From the NCBI GenBank assembly GCA_041396045.1, contig JAWKZI010000014.1:8059-72058 (forward strand): a stretch of DNA of 64,000 nucleotides. Reading direction: 5' to 3'. The notes below the pieces were generated by a model that ran no database searches, was not told the origin of the DNA, and worked only from the letters and a program-made list of their open reading frames with translations. The stretch comes from SHZI01 sp041396045. Its GTDB lineage: Bacteria; Pseudomonadota; Gammaproteobacteria; Steroidobacterales; GCA-2729495. Made by a program: the position numbers and the translations under genes. Shown in pieces: positions 1 through 8,804 of this stretch (its first letter is position 1; every line of letters begins with the position of its first letter).

Positions 1-92
1 CATGCCGGATCAGCCCGTCGGACTGGCCACGTCAGACGGGGCAGACCGGATCGGGCAGACAGCCACCAGGGAATTTCTGGAGGAATAGCTCG

Positions 93-684
93 ATGAGCGA
101 AGAGGCGTCTGCAAGCCGTCGTCACTTTCTGACTGTTGCCACCACCGTGACCGGCGTTGTGGGGCTGGCATTTACCGCCGCCCCGTTCATTGCTTCGTTC
201 AAGCCCAGCACGCGTGCGCAGGCGCTTGCGCGCTGGTGTCGATCGACATCAGTAAGCTGGATGAGGGAGCGATGATCCGCGTGGTATGGCGTGGACAGCC
301 CGTGTGGGTACTGCATCGCAGTCCGGCGATGCTCGATCGGTTGAGCCAATGAGAAAGTCGGCCTCAGGATCCGGACTCGGAAAGACTCCATACAACCCGA
401 CTACGCCAGCAATGCCACGCGGGCGCGTCAACCCGACTATCTTGTGGTCATCGCTACCTGCACCCACCTGGGGTGCGTTCCCATCGCACGCTTCGACGTT
501 GCACCGGCTGACCTGGCCCGGACTGGCCGGGCGGGTTCTACTGCCCCTGCCACGGTTCGCGATTCGACCTGGCTGCCCGTGTGATTGACGGGTCGCCGGC
601 ACCTACCAACCTGACCGTTCCGCCATACCGCTTTGTAGGCGACGACCTGATCATCGTTGGCGAGGACACGGAGCCAAGGCATGA
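93..684 (+). pseudogene. petA: Ubiquinol-cytochrome c reductase Rieske iron-sulfur subunit (frameshifted)
   Basis: Rieske 2Fe-2S subunit of the cytochrome bc1 complex, which takes electrons from ubiquinol at the periplasmic face of the inner membrane. Reading begins at the ATG at 93, after a GGAGG-like ribosome site, with a twin-arginine-like SRRHFL followed by one hydrophobic segment. The rest of the protein is spread over other frames: SIDISKLDEG near 240, the cluster-binding CTHLGC at about 459-476, CPCHGS at about 542-559, and the C-terminal VPPYRF near 616. At least three indels, at roughly 230, 345 and 520, separate these parts, and another is needed to reach the TGA at 682-684, which overlaps the petB ATG. 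All catalytic motifs are present, so I infer an intact gene with sequence errors rather than loss of function. Identity is certain; exact boundaries are not. Confidence 0.85.
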
Positions 685-1952
685 GCACCGCACGCACAGG
701 CACGGTCGGCACCAGAGGGAGCCGATCTGCCCGGTTCATCGACTGGATCGACGAGCGCTTCCCGCTTACGGCGATGATGAAGGAGCACGTCACCGAGTAT
801 TACGCCGCCAAGAATTTCAACTTCTGGTACGTGTTCGGCGTACTGGCGCTGGTGGTACTGGTTCTCCAGTTTGTGACCGGCATCTTCCTGACGATGAACT
901 ACAAACCTTCCGCCGATGGTGCCTTTACTTCCGTCGAGTACATCATGCGGGAGGTCGATTGGGGCTGGCTGATCCGGTACATGCACTCCACCGGCGCGTC
1001 GATGTTCTTCGTCGTGGTCTACCTGCACATGTTCCGGGCCCTGATGTACGGCTCTTACAAGACACCGCGCGAATTGTTGTGGGTCGTCGGCATGCTCATA
1101 TACCTGGCACTGATGGCGGAGGCCTTCATGGGCTATCTGCTGCCCTGGGGACAAATGTCGTACTGGGGTGCCCAGGTCATCGTTTCGCTGTTCGGTGCGA
1201 TTCCGGTAGTTGGCTCCGGCCTCGTGGAATGGATCCGCGGTGACTATTTCATTTCCGACATCACTCTGAACCGCTTCTTTGCCCTGCACGTGACTGCTGT
1301 ACCGCTAGCCCTGCTGCTGCTGGTCGTTGTGCACATTCTCGCCCTGCACACTACCGGTTCGCTGAACCCGGACGGCATCGAAATCAAGGAAAAGAAGGGT
1401 GCAGACGGCATCCCGCTGGACGGTGTGGCCTTCCACCCGTATCACACCTCGAAGGATCTTGTGGCAATCATCATTTTTGCGATCGTGTTTGCCGCTGTGG
1501 TGTTTTTTGCGCCGGAGATGGGCGGATTCTTCCTGGAGCATGCGAATTTCGAGCCGGCCAACATGCTGAAGACGCCGGAACACATTGCGCCTGTCTGGTA
1601 TTTCACGCCCTTCTACGCAATTCTGCGCGCCGTGCCGAGCAAAGGCTGGGGTGCGTTTCTGATGTTCCTGGCCATCGTCCTGCTGTTTTTCCTGCCGTGG
1701 CTTGATCGCTGCAAGGTCAAGTCAATTCGCTACCGCGGCTGGCAGTACAAGGCAGCGCTGGCAATGTTCACGGTAAGCTTCATCGCGCTGGGGTACCTGG
1801 GACTGCAGCCGGCAACCGAGAAGCTGTACGTTTATGCCGCCCGGTTCTTTGCGGTCCTTTACTTCGGATTCTTCCTGCTGATGCCTCTGTATACATCACG
1901 GGAACGGACCAAACCGGTCCCGGAACGCGTCGTTTACCATGGGCACGAGTAG
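681..1952 (+). CDS. petB: Cytochrome b of the ubiquinol-cytochrome c reductase
   Basis: Diheme membrane subunit of the bc1 complex that carries both quinone sites. The product is about 423 residues, the usual length of the unsplit bacterial cytochrome b. The start at 681 overlaps the likely petA stop in ATGA style; an in-frame ATG at 657 is a weaker alternative. Several hydrophobic helices are visible, with heme-ligand histidines in the MHSTGAS/LHMFRALMY region and in the FFALHVTAVP/HILALHTTG region. The Qo-site signature appears as PVWYFTPFYAILR, the PVWY form of PEWY that is normal in this bacterial group. It lies between petA and petC, with which it overlaps at its 3' end, so one transcript is likely. 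Confidence 0.97.
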   Translation: MSTARTGTVGTRGSRSARFIDWIDERFPLTAMMKEHVTEYYAAKNFNFWYVFGVLALVVLVLQFVTGIFLTMNYKPSADGAFTSVEYIMREVDWGWLIRYMHSTGASMFFVVVYLHMFRALMYGSYKTPRELLWVVGMLIYLALMAEAFMGYLLPWGQMSYWGAQVIVSLFGAIPVVGSGLVEWIRGDYFISDITLNRFFALHVTAVPLALLLLVVVHILALHTTGSLNPDGIEIKEKKGADGIPLDGVAFHPYHTSKDLVAIIIFAIVFAAVVFFAPEMGGFFLEHANFEPANMLKTPEHIAPVWYFTPFYAILRAVPSKGWGAFLMFLAIVLLFFLPWLDRCKVKSIRYRGWQYKAALAMFTVSFIALGYLGLQPATEKLYVYAARFFAVLYFGFFLLMPLYTSRERTKPVPERVVYHGHE

Positions 1953-2739
1953 GTTTTTCATGGACAGGCAATCAGTCGATCACCACTCCGTCATCTGGCA
2001 CTCCGTCACCTGGCTACTGGCCATCTGGCTGGGCATTTCAACGCCGGTGCTGGCCTCCGAAGGCGGAGCAGGTCCGCTGGCGTTTGCCAACAACGATGTG
2101 GCGAATATCGCATCCCTGCAGCGGGGCGTTCGCAACTTCGTCAACTATTGCCAGGGCTGCCATTCGGCCAAATACGTGCGTTACAACCAGTTGGCGCGCG
2201 ATCTCGACATGAGCGAGGATCAGGTCATCAAGAACCTGATGTTTGCTGCGGCAAAGCCGACCGAGACCATGGAAATCGCGATGCGGTCGGCGGATGCCCA
2301 GCGCTGGTTCGGCCAGGCACCACCTGATCTTTCACTGATGGCCAGGGCCAAGGGCGCGGACTACATCTACAACTTTCTGCGCACTTTCTATCTGGACCCC
2401 TCGCGGCCGAACGGCGTCAACAACCTGATTCTGCCGAATGCCAGCATGCCCCACGTATTGTGGGAGCTTCAGGGTTTGCAGAAGGCCGAATACAAGGAAG
2501 TCGAGCACGATGGCGCCCAGCATGAGGTGTTCAGCAAGTTTGAGCAGGTGTCACCGGGAAGCCTGTCACCCGAGAAGTACGACGAGTTCGTGCGCGATAC
2601 GGTCAATTTTCTCGCCTACATTGCCGAACCCATGAAGCTTGAGCGGCAGCGTATCGGTATTCTGGTTATTGCCTTTCTGCTGGTCTTTGCGTTGTTTGCC
2701 TACCTGCTGAAACTCGAAATCTGGAAGGACGTCAAATAG
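1939..2739 (+). CDS. petC: Cytochrome c1 of the ubiquinol-cytochrome c reductase
   Basis: Membrane-anchored c-type cytochrome that passes electrons from the Rieske protein to soluble cytochrome c. It shows an N-terminal signal sequence (WLLAIWLGIS...LASEGG), the covalent heme motif CQGCH near residue 72, a distal methionine region around NASMPHVLW, and a single C-terminal anchor (IGILVIAFLLVFALFAYLL) followed by KLEIWKDVK. The 5' end overlaps petB by 14 bases if the ATG at 1939 is used; the ATG at 1960 is an equally plausible start and gives a more ordinary signal peptide. The next gene, sspA, begins directly after its stop codon. Confidence 0.96.
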   Translation: MGTSRFFMDRQSVDHHSVIWHSVTWLLAIWLGISTPVLASEGGAGPLAFANNDVANIASLQRGVRNFVNYCQGCHSAKYVRYNQLARDLDMSEDQVIKNLMFAAAKPTETMEIAMRSADAQRWFGQAPPDLSLMARAKGADYIYNFLRTFYLDPSRPNGVNNLILPNASMPHVLWELQGLQKAEYKEVEHDGAQHEVFSKFEQVSPGSLSPEKYDEFVRDTVNFLAYIAEPMKLERQRIGILVIAFLLVFALFAYLLKLEIWKDVK

Positions 2740-3393
2740 GTGTCTGACGACTGGAACAGTTTTGGCAGCGGACCTGCCAGGCGGGCTGCGATGACCCTCT
2801 ATTCAAATCCAACAGCGCTGCACAGCCACCGTGCGCGAATCGTGCTGGCCGAGAAGGGCATCATCATTGATATCGTTCCGGTAGAGGGTGACAGCCTTCC
2901 GGAGGATTTGCAGGACCTCAACCCCTACAACAGTACACCGACCTTGCTGGACCGCGATCTGGTCCTGTACGACTCCCGGGTGATCATGGAGTATCTGGAC
3001 GAACGCTTCCCGCACCCGCCGCTGATGCCCGTTGATCCGGTCAGTCGGGCGCAGGTCCGTCTGGCATTGTTTCGCGTGGAGAAAGACTGGTACACGATGG
3101 CTGGTGAATGCGAGGCACAGCCGGACGGCAAGCAAGGCGCGCAGGCGCGAAAGGTACTGAAGGAAAGCCTGATATCCAGTGCCGATGTCTTTGCGGCCAA
3201 GCGCTTTTTCCTGAGTGATGAATTTTCACTGGTAGATGCCAGCGTCGCTGCACTGTTGTGGCGACTGCCGGTTTACGGCATCGAATTGAGCGGGACGGGT
3301 GCCCAGCCTATCCGGCGCTACATGGATGCCATCTTTGCCCGGCGGCCGTTCCAGGACAGCCTGACCGAGGCCGAACTGGAGATGAGACAGTAG
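2740..3393 (+). CDS. sspA: Stringent starvation protein A
   Basis: SspA is an RNA polymerase-associated protein with a glutathione S-transferase fold that lacks GST activity and acts in starvation and acid survival. The sequence has an N-terminal thioredoxin-like half (MTLYSNPTALHSHRARIVLAEKGI...YNSTPTLLDRDLVLYDSRVIMEYLDERFPHPPLMP) and a helical C-terminal half, and about 210 residues in total, as in the family. A GTG start at 2740 sits immediately after the petC stop; the ATG at 2791 (MTLYSN) matches the usual N terminus of the family and may be the real start. The petABC-sspAB order is conserved in many gammaproteobacteria. Confidence 0.94.
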   Translation: MSDDWNSFGSGPARRAAMTLYSNPTALHSHRARIVLAEKGIIIDIVPVEGDSLPEDLQDLNPYNSTPTLLDRDLVLYDSRVIMEYLDERFPHPPLMPVDPVSRAQVRLALFRVEKDWYTMAGECEAQPDGKQGAQARKVLKESLISSADVFAAKRFFLSDEFSLVDASVAALLWRLPVYGIELSGTGAQPIRRYMDAIFARRPFQDSLTEAELEMRQ

Positions 3394-3827
3394 CTGCTCC
3401 CAAGCGGCCGTATCTGCTGCGGGCCCTCCACCAGTGGATGATTGACAACAACCAGACCCCTCATCTGGTCGTTGATGCGACCCAGCCAGGCGTTGCGGTT
3501 CCCGAGCAGCACATTCAGGACGGCAAGATTGTGCTCAACATCAGTTACTCGGCCACTACGCGCCTGGAGTTGGCGAACGAGGCAGTCAGCTTCGATGCCC
3601 GCTTTGCCGGCGTCTCGCGGTCCGTCTACGTGCCGTTGCAGGCCGTGCTGGGCATTTATGCCCGCGAAACCGGCGAAGGCCTGGTGTTTCCCGTGGACGA
3701 ATACACTACAGCCGATGAAGCCGACGCGACTGACGGCACATCGTCCGGGCCGACCGGTGCCAGCAACGAGCCACCCGACAAGCCACCCCCGCCCGCCGGC
3801 CGTCCCTCCCTGAAGATCGTCAAGTAG
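3382..3827 (+). CDS. sspB: ClpXP protease specificity-enhancing factor SspB
   Basis: SspB is an adaptor that delivers ssrA-tagged polypeptides to ClpXP. The body KRPYLLRALHQWMIDNNQTPHLVVD, the substrate-binding fold through VPLQAVLGIYARETGEG, an acidic flexible linker, and the C-terminal ClpX-docking tail RPSLKIVK all match the family. No ATG, GTG or TTG lies in frame just upstream of KRPYLL. The ATG at 3382, which overlaps the end of sspA, would join only if one base were added or removed near 3388. I therefore suspect a small indel at the 5' end; the first intact in-frame ATG is at 3438, inside the conserved region. It is followed by convergent diaA. Confidence 0.9.
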
Positions 3828-3839
3828 GCTCCCGTAGCC

Positions 3840-4505
3840 CTAGTCGAACAGCGCAGAGTCGATCCCGTCGCACAGGCAGTGAATCACCAAAAGGTGTACT
3901 TCCTGAATTCGCGCCGTGCGATCCGCCGGAACCCGGATCTCCACATCGCCGTCGCGCAGGACGCCAGCGATCTGCCCGCCATTGCGACCGGTGAGGGCAA
4001 TTACGGCCATCTGCCGTTCGTGTGCCGCGTGAATGGCGGTCACCACATTGGGCGAGTTTCCGGATGTGGAGATAGCCAGCAAGACATCTCCGGCACGACC
4101 CAAAGCCAATATCTGCTTCGAGAAGACCTGTTCGTAGGCGTAATCATTGGCAATGGATGTAAGAGTGGAGGTGTCGGTGGACAGGGCCATCGCAGCCAGA
4201 CCTGGTCGGTCCCGCTCAAAGCGGTTGAGCAGCTCAGCCGAAAAGTGCTGGGCGTCCCCCGCAGATCCCCCATTGCCACAGCTCAAAACCTTGTTGCCGC
4301 TGCGAAGTGCATGCGCCAGGACGGCAATAGCCTCGGCAACGGGTGCAACGAGCACGGACCTGGCGGCCTGTTTGGTCGCCATGCTTTCATCAAAGTGTGC
4401 GGTTATCGCGTCCATCAGGGGCTGGGCCGCGGTCTGGGCTGGGGTTTTGGCGATGGACATCAGCTTCTCCGGTTCGGCACCGACAGGGGCCAACTTGGTG
4501 TCCAT
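3840..4505 (-). CDS. diaA: SIS-domain protein, DnaA initiator-associating factor DiaA
   Basis: SIS (sugar isomerase) fold protein of the GmhA/DiaA group. The phosphosugar-binding elements SCGNGGSAGDAQHFSAE and AISTSGNSPNV are clear, and the end RIQEVHLLVIHCLCDGID matches DiaA. The neighbours yraN, lpoA and rsmI are those of diaA in Escherichia coli, which favours a role in promoting DnaA assembly at the origin; sedoheptulose 7-phosphate isomerase (gmhA) is the alternative, and motifs alone do not separate the two. The first ATG at 4505 gives 221 residues; family members usually start near MDAITAHFDES, so an internal ATG around 4415 is possible. Its 3' end faces sspB 12 bases away. Confidence 0.88.
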   Translation of the reverse strand: MDTKLAPVGAEPEKLMSIAKTPAQTAAQPLMDAITAHFDESMATKQAARSVLVAPVAEAIAVLAHALRSGNKVLSCGNGGSAGDAQHFSAELLNRFERDRPGLAAMALSTDTSTLTSIANDYAYEQVFSKQILALGRAGDVLLAISTSGNSPNVVTAIHAAHERQMAVIALTGRNGGQIAGVLRDGDVEIRVPADRTARIQEVHLLVIHCLCDGIDSALFD

Positions 4506-4519
4506 GATACGGTCAGTGT

Positions 4520-4909
4520 TCAGTTTCCGGCCATGTCATCCAGTGAGAATGCCGCCCGGTGCCAGCGTATTTCGGGTGCCGCAAGTTCACCCAGAACCTC
4601 GAGCACATCGAAGCGCACGGGCCACTGCGCATACTGCCGGTGGCGCAACAGGTAGTAGCGGGTAGCACCAATCAGCCGACGTTGCTTGTATCGGTCGACT
4701 GTGGCCGCGGGCTGAATCCGCCGTGCATCGCGGCGTGCGCGCACCTCGACTACCACCAGGATACGACCGTCACGCAGGACCAGATCAAGTTCGCCAAATC
4801 GAGCGCGGAAGTTTGCTGTCAGCAGTTGCAGTCCCTGGTTGCCCAGGTAGCGGGCGGCGAGGGCTTCCGCTGCCTTGCCATGGCGCAGATGAGCCGCGAC
4901 AGGCTTCAA
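4520..4909 (-). CDS. yraN: UPF0102 family putative endonuclease-like protein YraN
   Basis: Small restriction-endonuclease-like fold protein of unknown function, about 129 residues as in the family. The diagnostic core is GKAAEALAARYLGNQGLQLL, then NFRARFGELDLVLRDGRILVVVEVRARRD, in which E, D and E..R correspond to the conserved nuclease-like acidic residues. No ATG is available near the expected N terminus; the TTG at 4909-4907 overlaps the lpoA TGA and gives MKPVAAHLRHGKAAE, so I chose it. A much longer upstream frame exists but runs antisense-like through lpoA. The lpoA-yraN-diaA order is conserved, and translational coupling to lpoA is likely. Confidence 0.88.
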   Translation of the reverse strand: MKPVAAHLRHGKAAEALAARYLGNQGLQLLTANFRARFGELDLVLRDGRILVVVEVRARRDARRIQPAATVDRYKQRRLIGATRYYLLRHRQYAQWPVRFDVLEVLGELAAPEIRWHRAAFSLDDMAGN

Positions 4910-6303
4910 AAGCCGCCGGCTTCGGACCCACCAAAGGTGCCGACTGCCGGCAACGGCATGATTCGGCCATCGCGGATCTCGGCAAATACCAGTCGGCGAT
5001 GAATGCGACCGGTGGAATCGGCATACAGCACACCGGTGCTCCCGGGAATTTCTCCGGTCAGGAAGGGGCCTGGATAGGCCTGGCTCTGGATAGTTGGCAG
5101 CAGGCGGTAAGCGTCGTATCCCAGTGCATACAGTCGGGACAGCGCAAGGGCACCACGGCCCCAATGCAGGGTTATGCCGTTCTTGACGAGGGACGCACGA
5201 CCATCGGGTGCAATTATCCAGGGGCCATCCGGAAAGACCACGCCATTTAGATCGCGGGCATCCCCGGCGTTATCTTCCCAGACAGCAGAAGTGCTGTAGG
5301 TCGGCAGGTCGCCGCCGCCGAAAAACTTCAACTGGGGCACAAGCTGCCTGCCGTTGCTGCTGTTGGTGGCCAGAAATATAAGGTCAACATCCTGCCGGTG
5401 TCCCGGGCCCAAATTGACCTTTTCGCCCGGATTCGCGCCTGAGGCGGCAATCCCGGACATTGGCTCGGTCGTGCGGAGCAGGCTCCGGATCGGCGCAGAG
5501 TAGTCCGGCGCCCCGGGCAGATAAGTACGCACTTCCACAACGGTACCGCCCCGCGCTACAAACTCGTTGCTGAAGGCGTCGAGCAGCCGTTGGCCCCATT
5601 CACTGGCCGGGACCAGAACCGCAGCGCGGCGCTGACCGAGCGCAACCGCGCGTTGCGCAACTTCCCGGGCTTCGTCTTCCGGTGCCAGCCCGAACTGCCA
5701 GATACTGCCGACACCGGCGTCGCTGTCTGACAGATTGTTAAGCGCCAGAATGGGCATCTGGCCGAATGCGGAGGTGGTGGCGTCCCGGGTCAAGTCGCCA
5801 GCGCCATTGCCGAACAGTCCCTTGGTCATTTCTGCGGCCAGCGGCGCAATCGCCTCGACCGACTCCTTCAGCAAAGGCCCCACCAGCACACTCGCCCCGG
5901 CGTCCGATGCCTGTTGCCAGGCTTGAGAGGCACTCATCGCGGCCTCATCAATCATCATGATCTGCACGCGTCCACCCGACGGGGCCTCCAGATGGGCGGC
6001 GATGAATCCGTCGCGGACTGCTTCGCCAAGCGCTTGTTGACGACCTGACAATGGCACCAGCAGTGCGACCAGTGGCAGCGTGCGGGCGGGAGTTACAGAA
6101 AATGCTGTGGAGGGGGTTGCGGTCTGGTTTGAGGTTCTTGAGCCGTGGCCGCTGGCACCTTGCCTGCCGTGCTGGTCGCCGGTCTGCCGGACCTCGGTGT
6201 GCGGCACAGTCCCGTTACCCGCATCGACCGTATTTTCCACCGGTTGCAGTGGCTGGCACGCTGCTCCGACAATGACTGCCATGAGCGACAAGGCAAGCAG
6301 CAC
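4906..6303 (-). CDS. lpoA: LpoA-like outer membrane lipoprotein, penicillin-binding protein activator
   Basis: LpoA is an outer-membrane lipoprotein that stimulates the peptidoglycan synthase PBP1A. The region from RTLPLVALLVPLSGRQQALGEAVRDGFIAAHL onward is the periplasmic binding protein-like C-terminal domain (PF04348 type). The N terminus has a lipobox ending VGAAC just after a hydrophobic stretch. I place the start at a GTG (6303-6301), which leaves a short signal peptide with no basic residues; upstream frames extend further but would cross into rsmI. The tetratricopeptide-like N-domain of the E. coli protein is missing, so this is the short form seen in many non-enteric gammaproteobacteria. 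It is divergent from, and overlaps, the annotated start of rsmI. Confidence 0.85.
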   Translation of the reverse strand: MLLALSLMAVIVGAACQPLQPVENTVDAGNGTVPHTEVRQTGDQHGRQGASGHGSRTSNQTATPSTAFSVTPARTLPLVALLVPLSGRQQALGEAVRDGFIAAHLEAPSGGRVQIMMIDEAAMSASQAWQQASDAGASVLVGPLLKESVEAIAPLAAEMTKGLFGNGAGDLTRDATTSAFGQMPILALNNLSDSDAGVGSIWQFGLAPEDEAREVAQRAVALGQRRAAVLVPASEWGQRLLDAFSNEFVARGGTVVEVRTYLPGAPDYSAPIRSLLRTTEPMSGIAASGANPGEKVNLGPGHRQDVDLIFLATNSSNGRQLVPQLKFFGGGDLPTYSTSAVWEDNAGDARDLNGVVFPDGPWIIAPDGRASLVKNGITLHWGRGALALSRLYALGYDAYRLLPTIQSQAYPGPFLTGEIPGSTGVLYADSTGRIHRRLVFAEIRDGRIMPLPAVGTFGGSEAGGF

Positions 6304-7213
6304 GGATCCGGGCCATGCAGAAGCCGACGAGCGCGATCGCCGCGCGGTCGTGCAGTCCGGCACGCTGTATGTAGTGGCAACGCCGATTGGCAACATGGGC
6401 GACCTGAGTCCGCGTGCTGGCGAGGTACTGGCTACCGCCGCACTGATTGCGGCCGAGGATACCCGGCACACCGGGCAATTGCTATTGAGAATTGGCATTT
6501 CCAGGCCGCTTGTATCCCTGCACGAACACAACGAAGCAGGCCGCATCGACGAGATTGTGGCTCGCCTGCGGGCCGGTGACAGCGTGGCGCTGGTGAGTGA
6601 CGCAGGCACACCACTGATCAGCGATCCGGGCTACCGGCTGCTGGCTGCGATCCGCGCGGCAGATCTGCCGGTCAGTCCCGTGCCAGGCCCGTGTGCGGCT
6701 GTTGCTGCATTGTCCGTCGCCGGGTTGCCGACCGATCGCTTTCACTTCGAGGGGTTCCTGCCGGCGCGATCCGGTGCCAGTGCTGCTCGCCTGAAGGCTC
6801 TGGCCGGGCGCGACGAAACGCTGGTGTTTTACGAATCCGCGAGCCGGATCGCCGAAACCCTGGGTGATGCGATTGATAACCTGGGCGCGGAGCGGGCGGC
6901 GGCGGTATGCCGTGAACTGACCAAGCTGCACGAGACCATCTATCGCGGCACGCTCGCCGAAGTCAGAGCAGCCGTGCTTGCCGATCCGGGCGGAGGTCGC
7001 GGCGAGTGTACGTGGCTGGTGGCCGGCAACACCAAGGTGGCGACAGTCGACGAGGTGGAACTTGCCCGTGTTGTGGGCATTCTGGCGGCGGAGTTGCCGG
7101 CCTCGCAGGCAGCCGGTCTGGCCGCGAAGTTGACGGGAGCCCCTCGCAAGGCTGCCTACCGGCTGGCGAGTGGCAGGGATCACATGTCTGAATCTGGTGA
7201 GCCACCAGCCTAG
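6281..7213 (+). CDS. rsmI: 16S rRNA 2'-O-ribose C1402 methyltransferase
   Basis: RsmI methylates the ribose of C1402 in 16S rRNA with S-adenosylmethionine. Family signatures include GTLYVVATPIGNMGDLSPRA, AEDTRHTGQLL, SLHEHNEAGRIDEIV, LVSDAGTPLISDPGYRLL, PVPGPCAAVAALSVAGLPTDRFHFEGFLP and RELTKLHETIYRGTL. The ATG at 6281 gives about 310 residues but overlaps the divergent lpoA start; the GTG at 6350, just before QSGTLYVV, is closer to the usual family start and would separate the two genes. It lies in the conserved lpoA-rsmI pair and ends facing the aldehyde dehydrogenase gene. Confidence 0.95.
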   Translation: MSDKASSTDPGHAEADERDRRAVVQSGTLYVVATPIGNMGDLSPRAGEVLATAALIAAEDTRHTGQLLLRIGISRPLVSLHEHNEAGRIDEIVARLRAGDSVALVSDAGTPLISDPGYRLLAAIRAADLPVSPVPGPCAAVAALSVAGLPTDRFHFEGFLPARSGASAARLKALAGRDETLVFYESASRIAETLGDAIDNLGAERAAAVCRELTKLHETIYRGTLAEVRAAVLADPGGGRGECTWLVAGNTKVATVDEVELARVVGILAAELPASQAAGLAAKLTGAPRKAAYRLASGRDHMSESGEPPA

Positions 7214-7252
7214 GCTGGCCCTCGCCGCCAGTCAGTCAGGCGGCGCAACCTT

Positions 7253-8749
7253 CTATGGCGGTCCAAACGCCGGCAGTGGCATGGCTCGCAGCGGTATCGA
7301 GATGGTTTTTTCCTCGGTGAAAGCTGTGCGGCTCCATTCGCCACCGGCTCTGCCGACGCCTGATGACTTGCAGCCGCCGAAGGGTGCACGCAATTCCCGG
7401 TGCAGCGTGGTGTTGATCCACACCACACCGCTGCGCAGTCCATCGGCTGCAGCCATCGCGGTAGCGAGCTGACTGGTCCATACATAGGCAACCAGCCCGA
7501 ACCCGGTGCCGTTCGCGAGCTGCAAGGCCTCTTCCAGTTCATCGAACACCAGGATTGTCACGAAGGGTCCGAAGATTTCTTCCTGGCAAAGCACGGCGTC
7601 ATTGCTGGTTGCCAAAGCCACAGTGGGCTCGACGTAGTAGCCGCGTTCGAAATCAGGATGCCGCCTGCCGCCGGTCAGGATCTCGGCGCCTTCCTGACGC
7701 CCGATGGCGGCGTAACGTACTACCCGCTCCAGTTGCCCCCGGGAAATGAGCGGTCCGATGTCGGTATCAGCCGCCGATGGCGGGCCAACACGCAGCGCCC
7801 GAACCCGCGCCACAAACCTGTGAATAAACTCATTGGCGATCGAGCGCTGCACCAGCAGGCGTGTGCCAGCCAGGCACTGCTGGCCGTTGGCTGAGTAACC
7901 GGCAATCACCGCGCCGTGCAACGCCCTGTCCAGATCGGCATCAGCGAACACGATGTTCGCCGATTTTCCGCCAAGTTCGGTCACCAGCCGCTTCAAGCCC
8001 CGACCAGCCGCCGCGCCGATTTCGCGCCCGGTCCCGGTGCCGCCGGTAAATGCCACCACATCAATGCCCGGATGCGCGACCAGCGCCGCCCCGGTTTCCG
8101 ATCCGCCACCGTTGACCATGTTGACGACACCATCGGGCAGGCCTGCTGCCTTGAGGATCTCCATCAGTGGGATGAAGGGCAGCGGCGTCAGCTCCGAGGG
8201 CTTTAGTACGCAGCTGTTGCCAAAGGCCAGGGCGCCGGCCAGCTTCATCGTCGCCAGGGCCAGCGGTGCGTTCCACGGTGCGATCAGCGCTGCGACGCCG
8301 GCCGGATCATGGCGTACCACCGACATGAATTTCGGATCCTGGTGATACACCGCGTCCGGTACCTGACTGATGAACTCGGCAAAGAATTCGAAATTCAATG
8401 CGGCACGGGGTACATGGCGCTGGCGTGCCTGGGACAATGGAATGCCGACATTCAGGCTCTCGATTGCAGCCAGTTCATCGCCACGCGCCAGAATCAGATC
8501 ACGAATGCGCAGCAGCACGGCTTTGCAGTCGGCCACACTGCGCCGCGACCAGGTGCCGGCTTCGAAACTTGCGCGGGCGCTGGCGACGGCGCGATCCACC
8601 GAAGCCGCGGAGTCCGACACCAGTTGGCCGAGGGAAGACTCCGTCACCGGATTGATGAGATCCAGCCGTAGCGCATCCGGGTCGGGTTGTACCCAGGCAC
8701 CGTCGCGCCAGCCTGTACAGATTTCTTTGGTCATTGCCGTATCCGCCAC
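7253..8749 (-). CDS. NAD(P)-dependent aldehyde dehydrogenase, aromatic catabolism type
   Basis: Aldehyde dehydrogenase superfamily enzyme of 498 residues that oxidises an aldehyde to the acid with NAD(P)+. The catalytic glutamate is in ELGGKS (about residue 258) and the nucleophilic cysteine in NGQQC (about residue 292); cofactor-binding APWNAPL, FTGGTGTGREI and EEIFGPFV are also present. By overall look it is closest to the hydroxymuconic/5-carboxymethyl-2-hydroxymuconic semialdehyde and betaine aldehyde dehydrogenases, so substrate is not fixed by sequence. It is the last gene of a likely minus-strand unit with the isomerase-like gene and the FAD hydroxylase, suggesting a ring-cleavage or carboxylate degradation pathway. 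Confidence 0.88.
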   Translation of the reverse strand: MADTAMTKEICTGWRDGAWVQPDPDALRLDLINPVTESSLGQLVSDSAASVDRAVASARASFEAGTWSRRSVADCKAVLLRIRDLILARGDELAAIESLNVGIPLSQARQRHVPRAALNFEFFAEFISQVPDAVYHQDPKFMSVVRHDPAGVAALIAPWNAPLALATMKLAGALAFGNSCVLKPSELTPLPFIPLMEILKAAGLPDGVVNMVNGGGSETGAALVAHPGIDVVAFTGGTGTGREIGAAAGRGLKRLVTELGGKSANIVFADADLDRALHGAVIAGYSANGQQCLAGTRLLVQRSIANEFIHRFVARVRALRVGPPSAADTDIGPLISRGQLERVVRYAAIGRQEGAEILTGGRRHPDFERGYYVEPTVALATSNDAVLCQEEIFGPFVTILVFDELEEALQLANGTGFGLVAYVWTSQLATAMAAADGLRSGVVWINTTLHRELRAPFGGCKSSGVGRAGGEWSRTAFTEEKTISIPLRAMPLPAFGPP

Positions 8750-8804
8750 GGTTAATTTTTCCGGGTCAATTTCATCGAGCCACGTCCGGCATCGCGTCTA
8801 CCGT

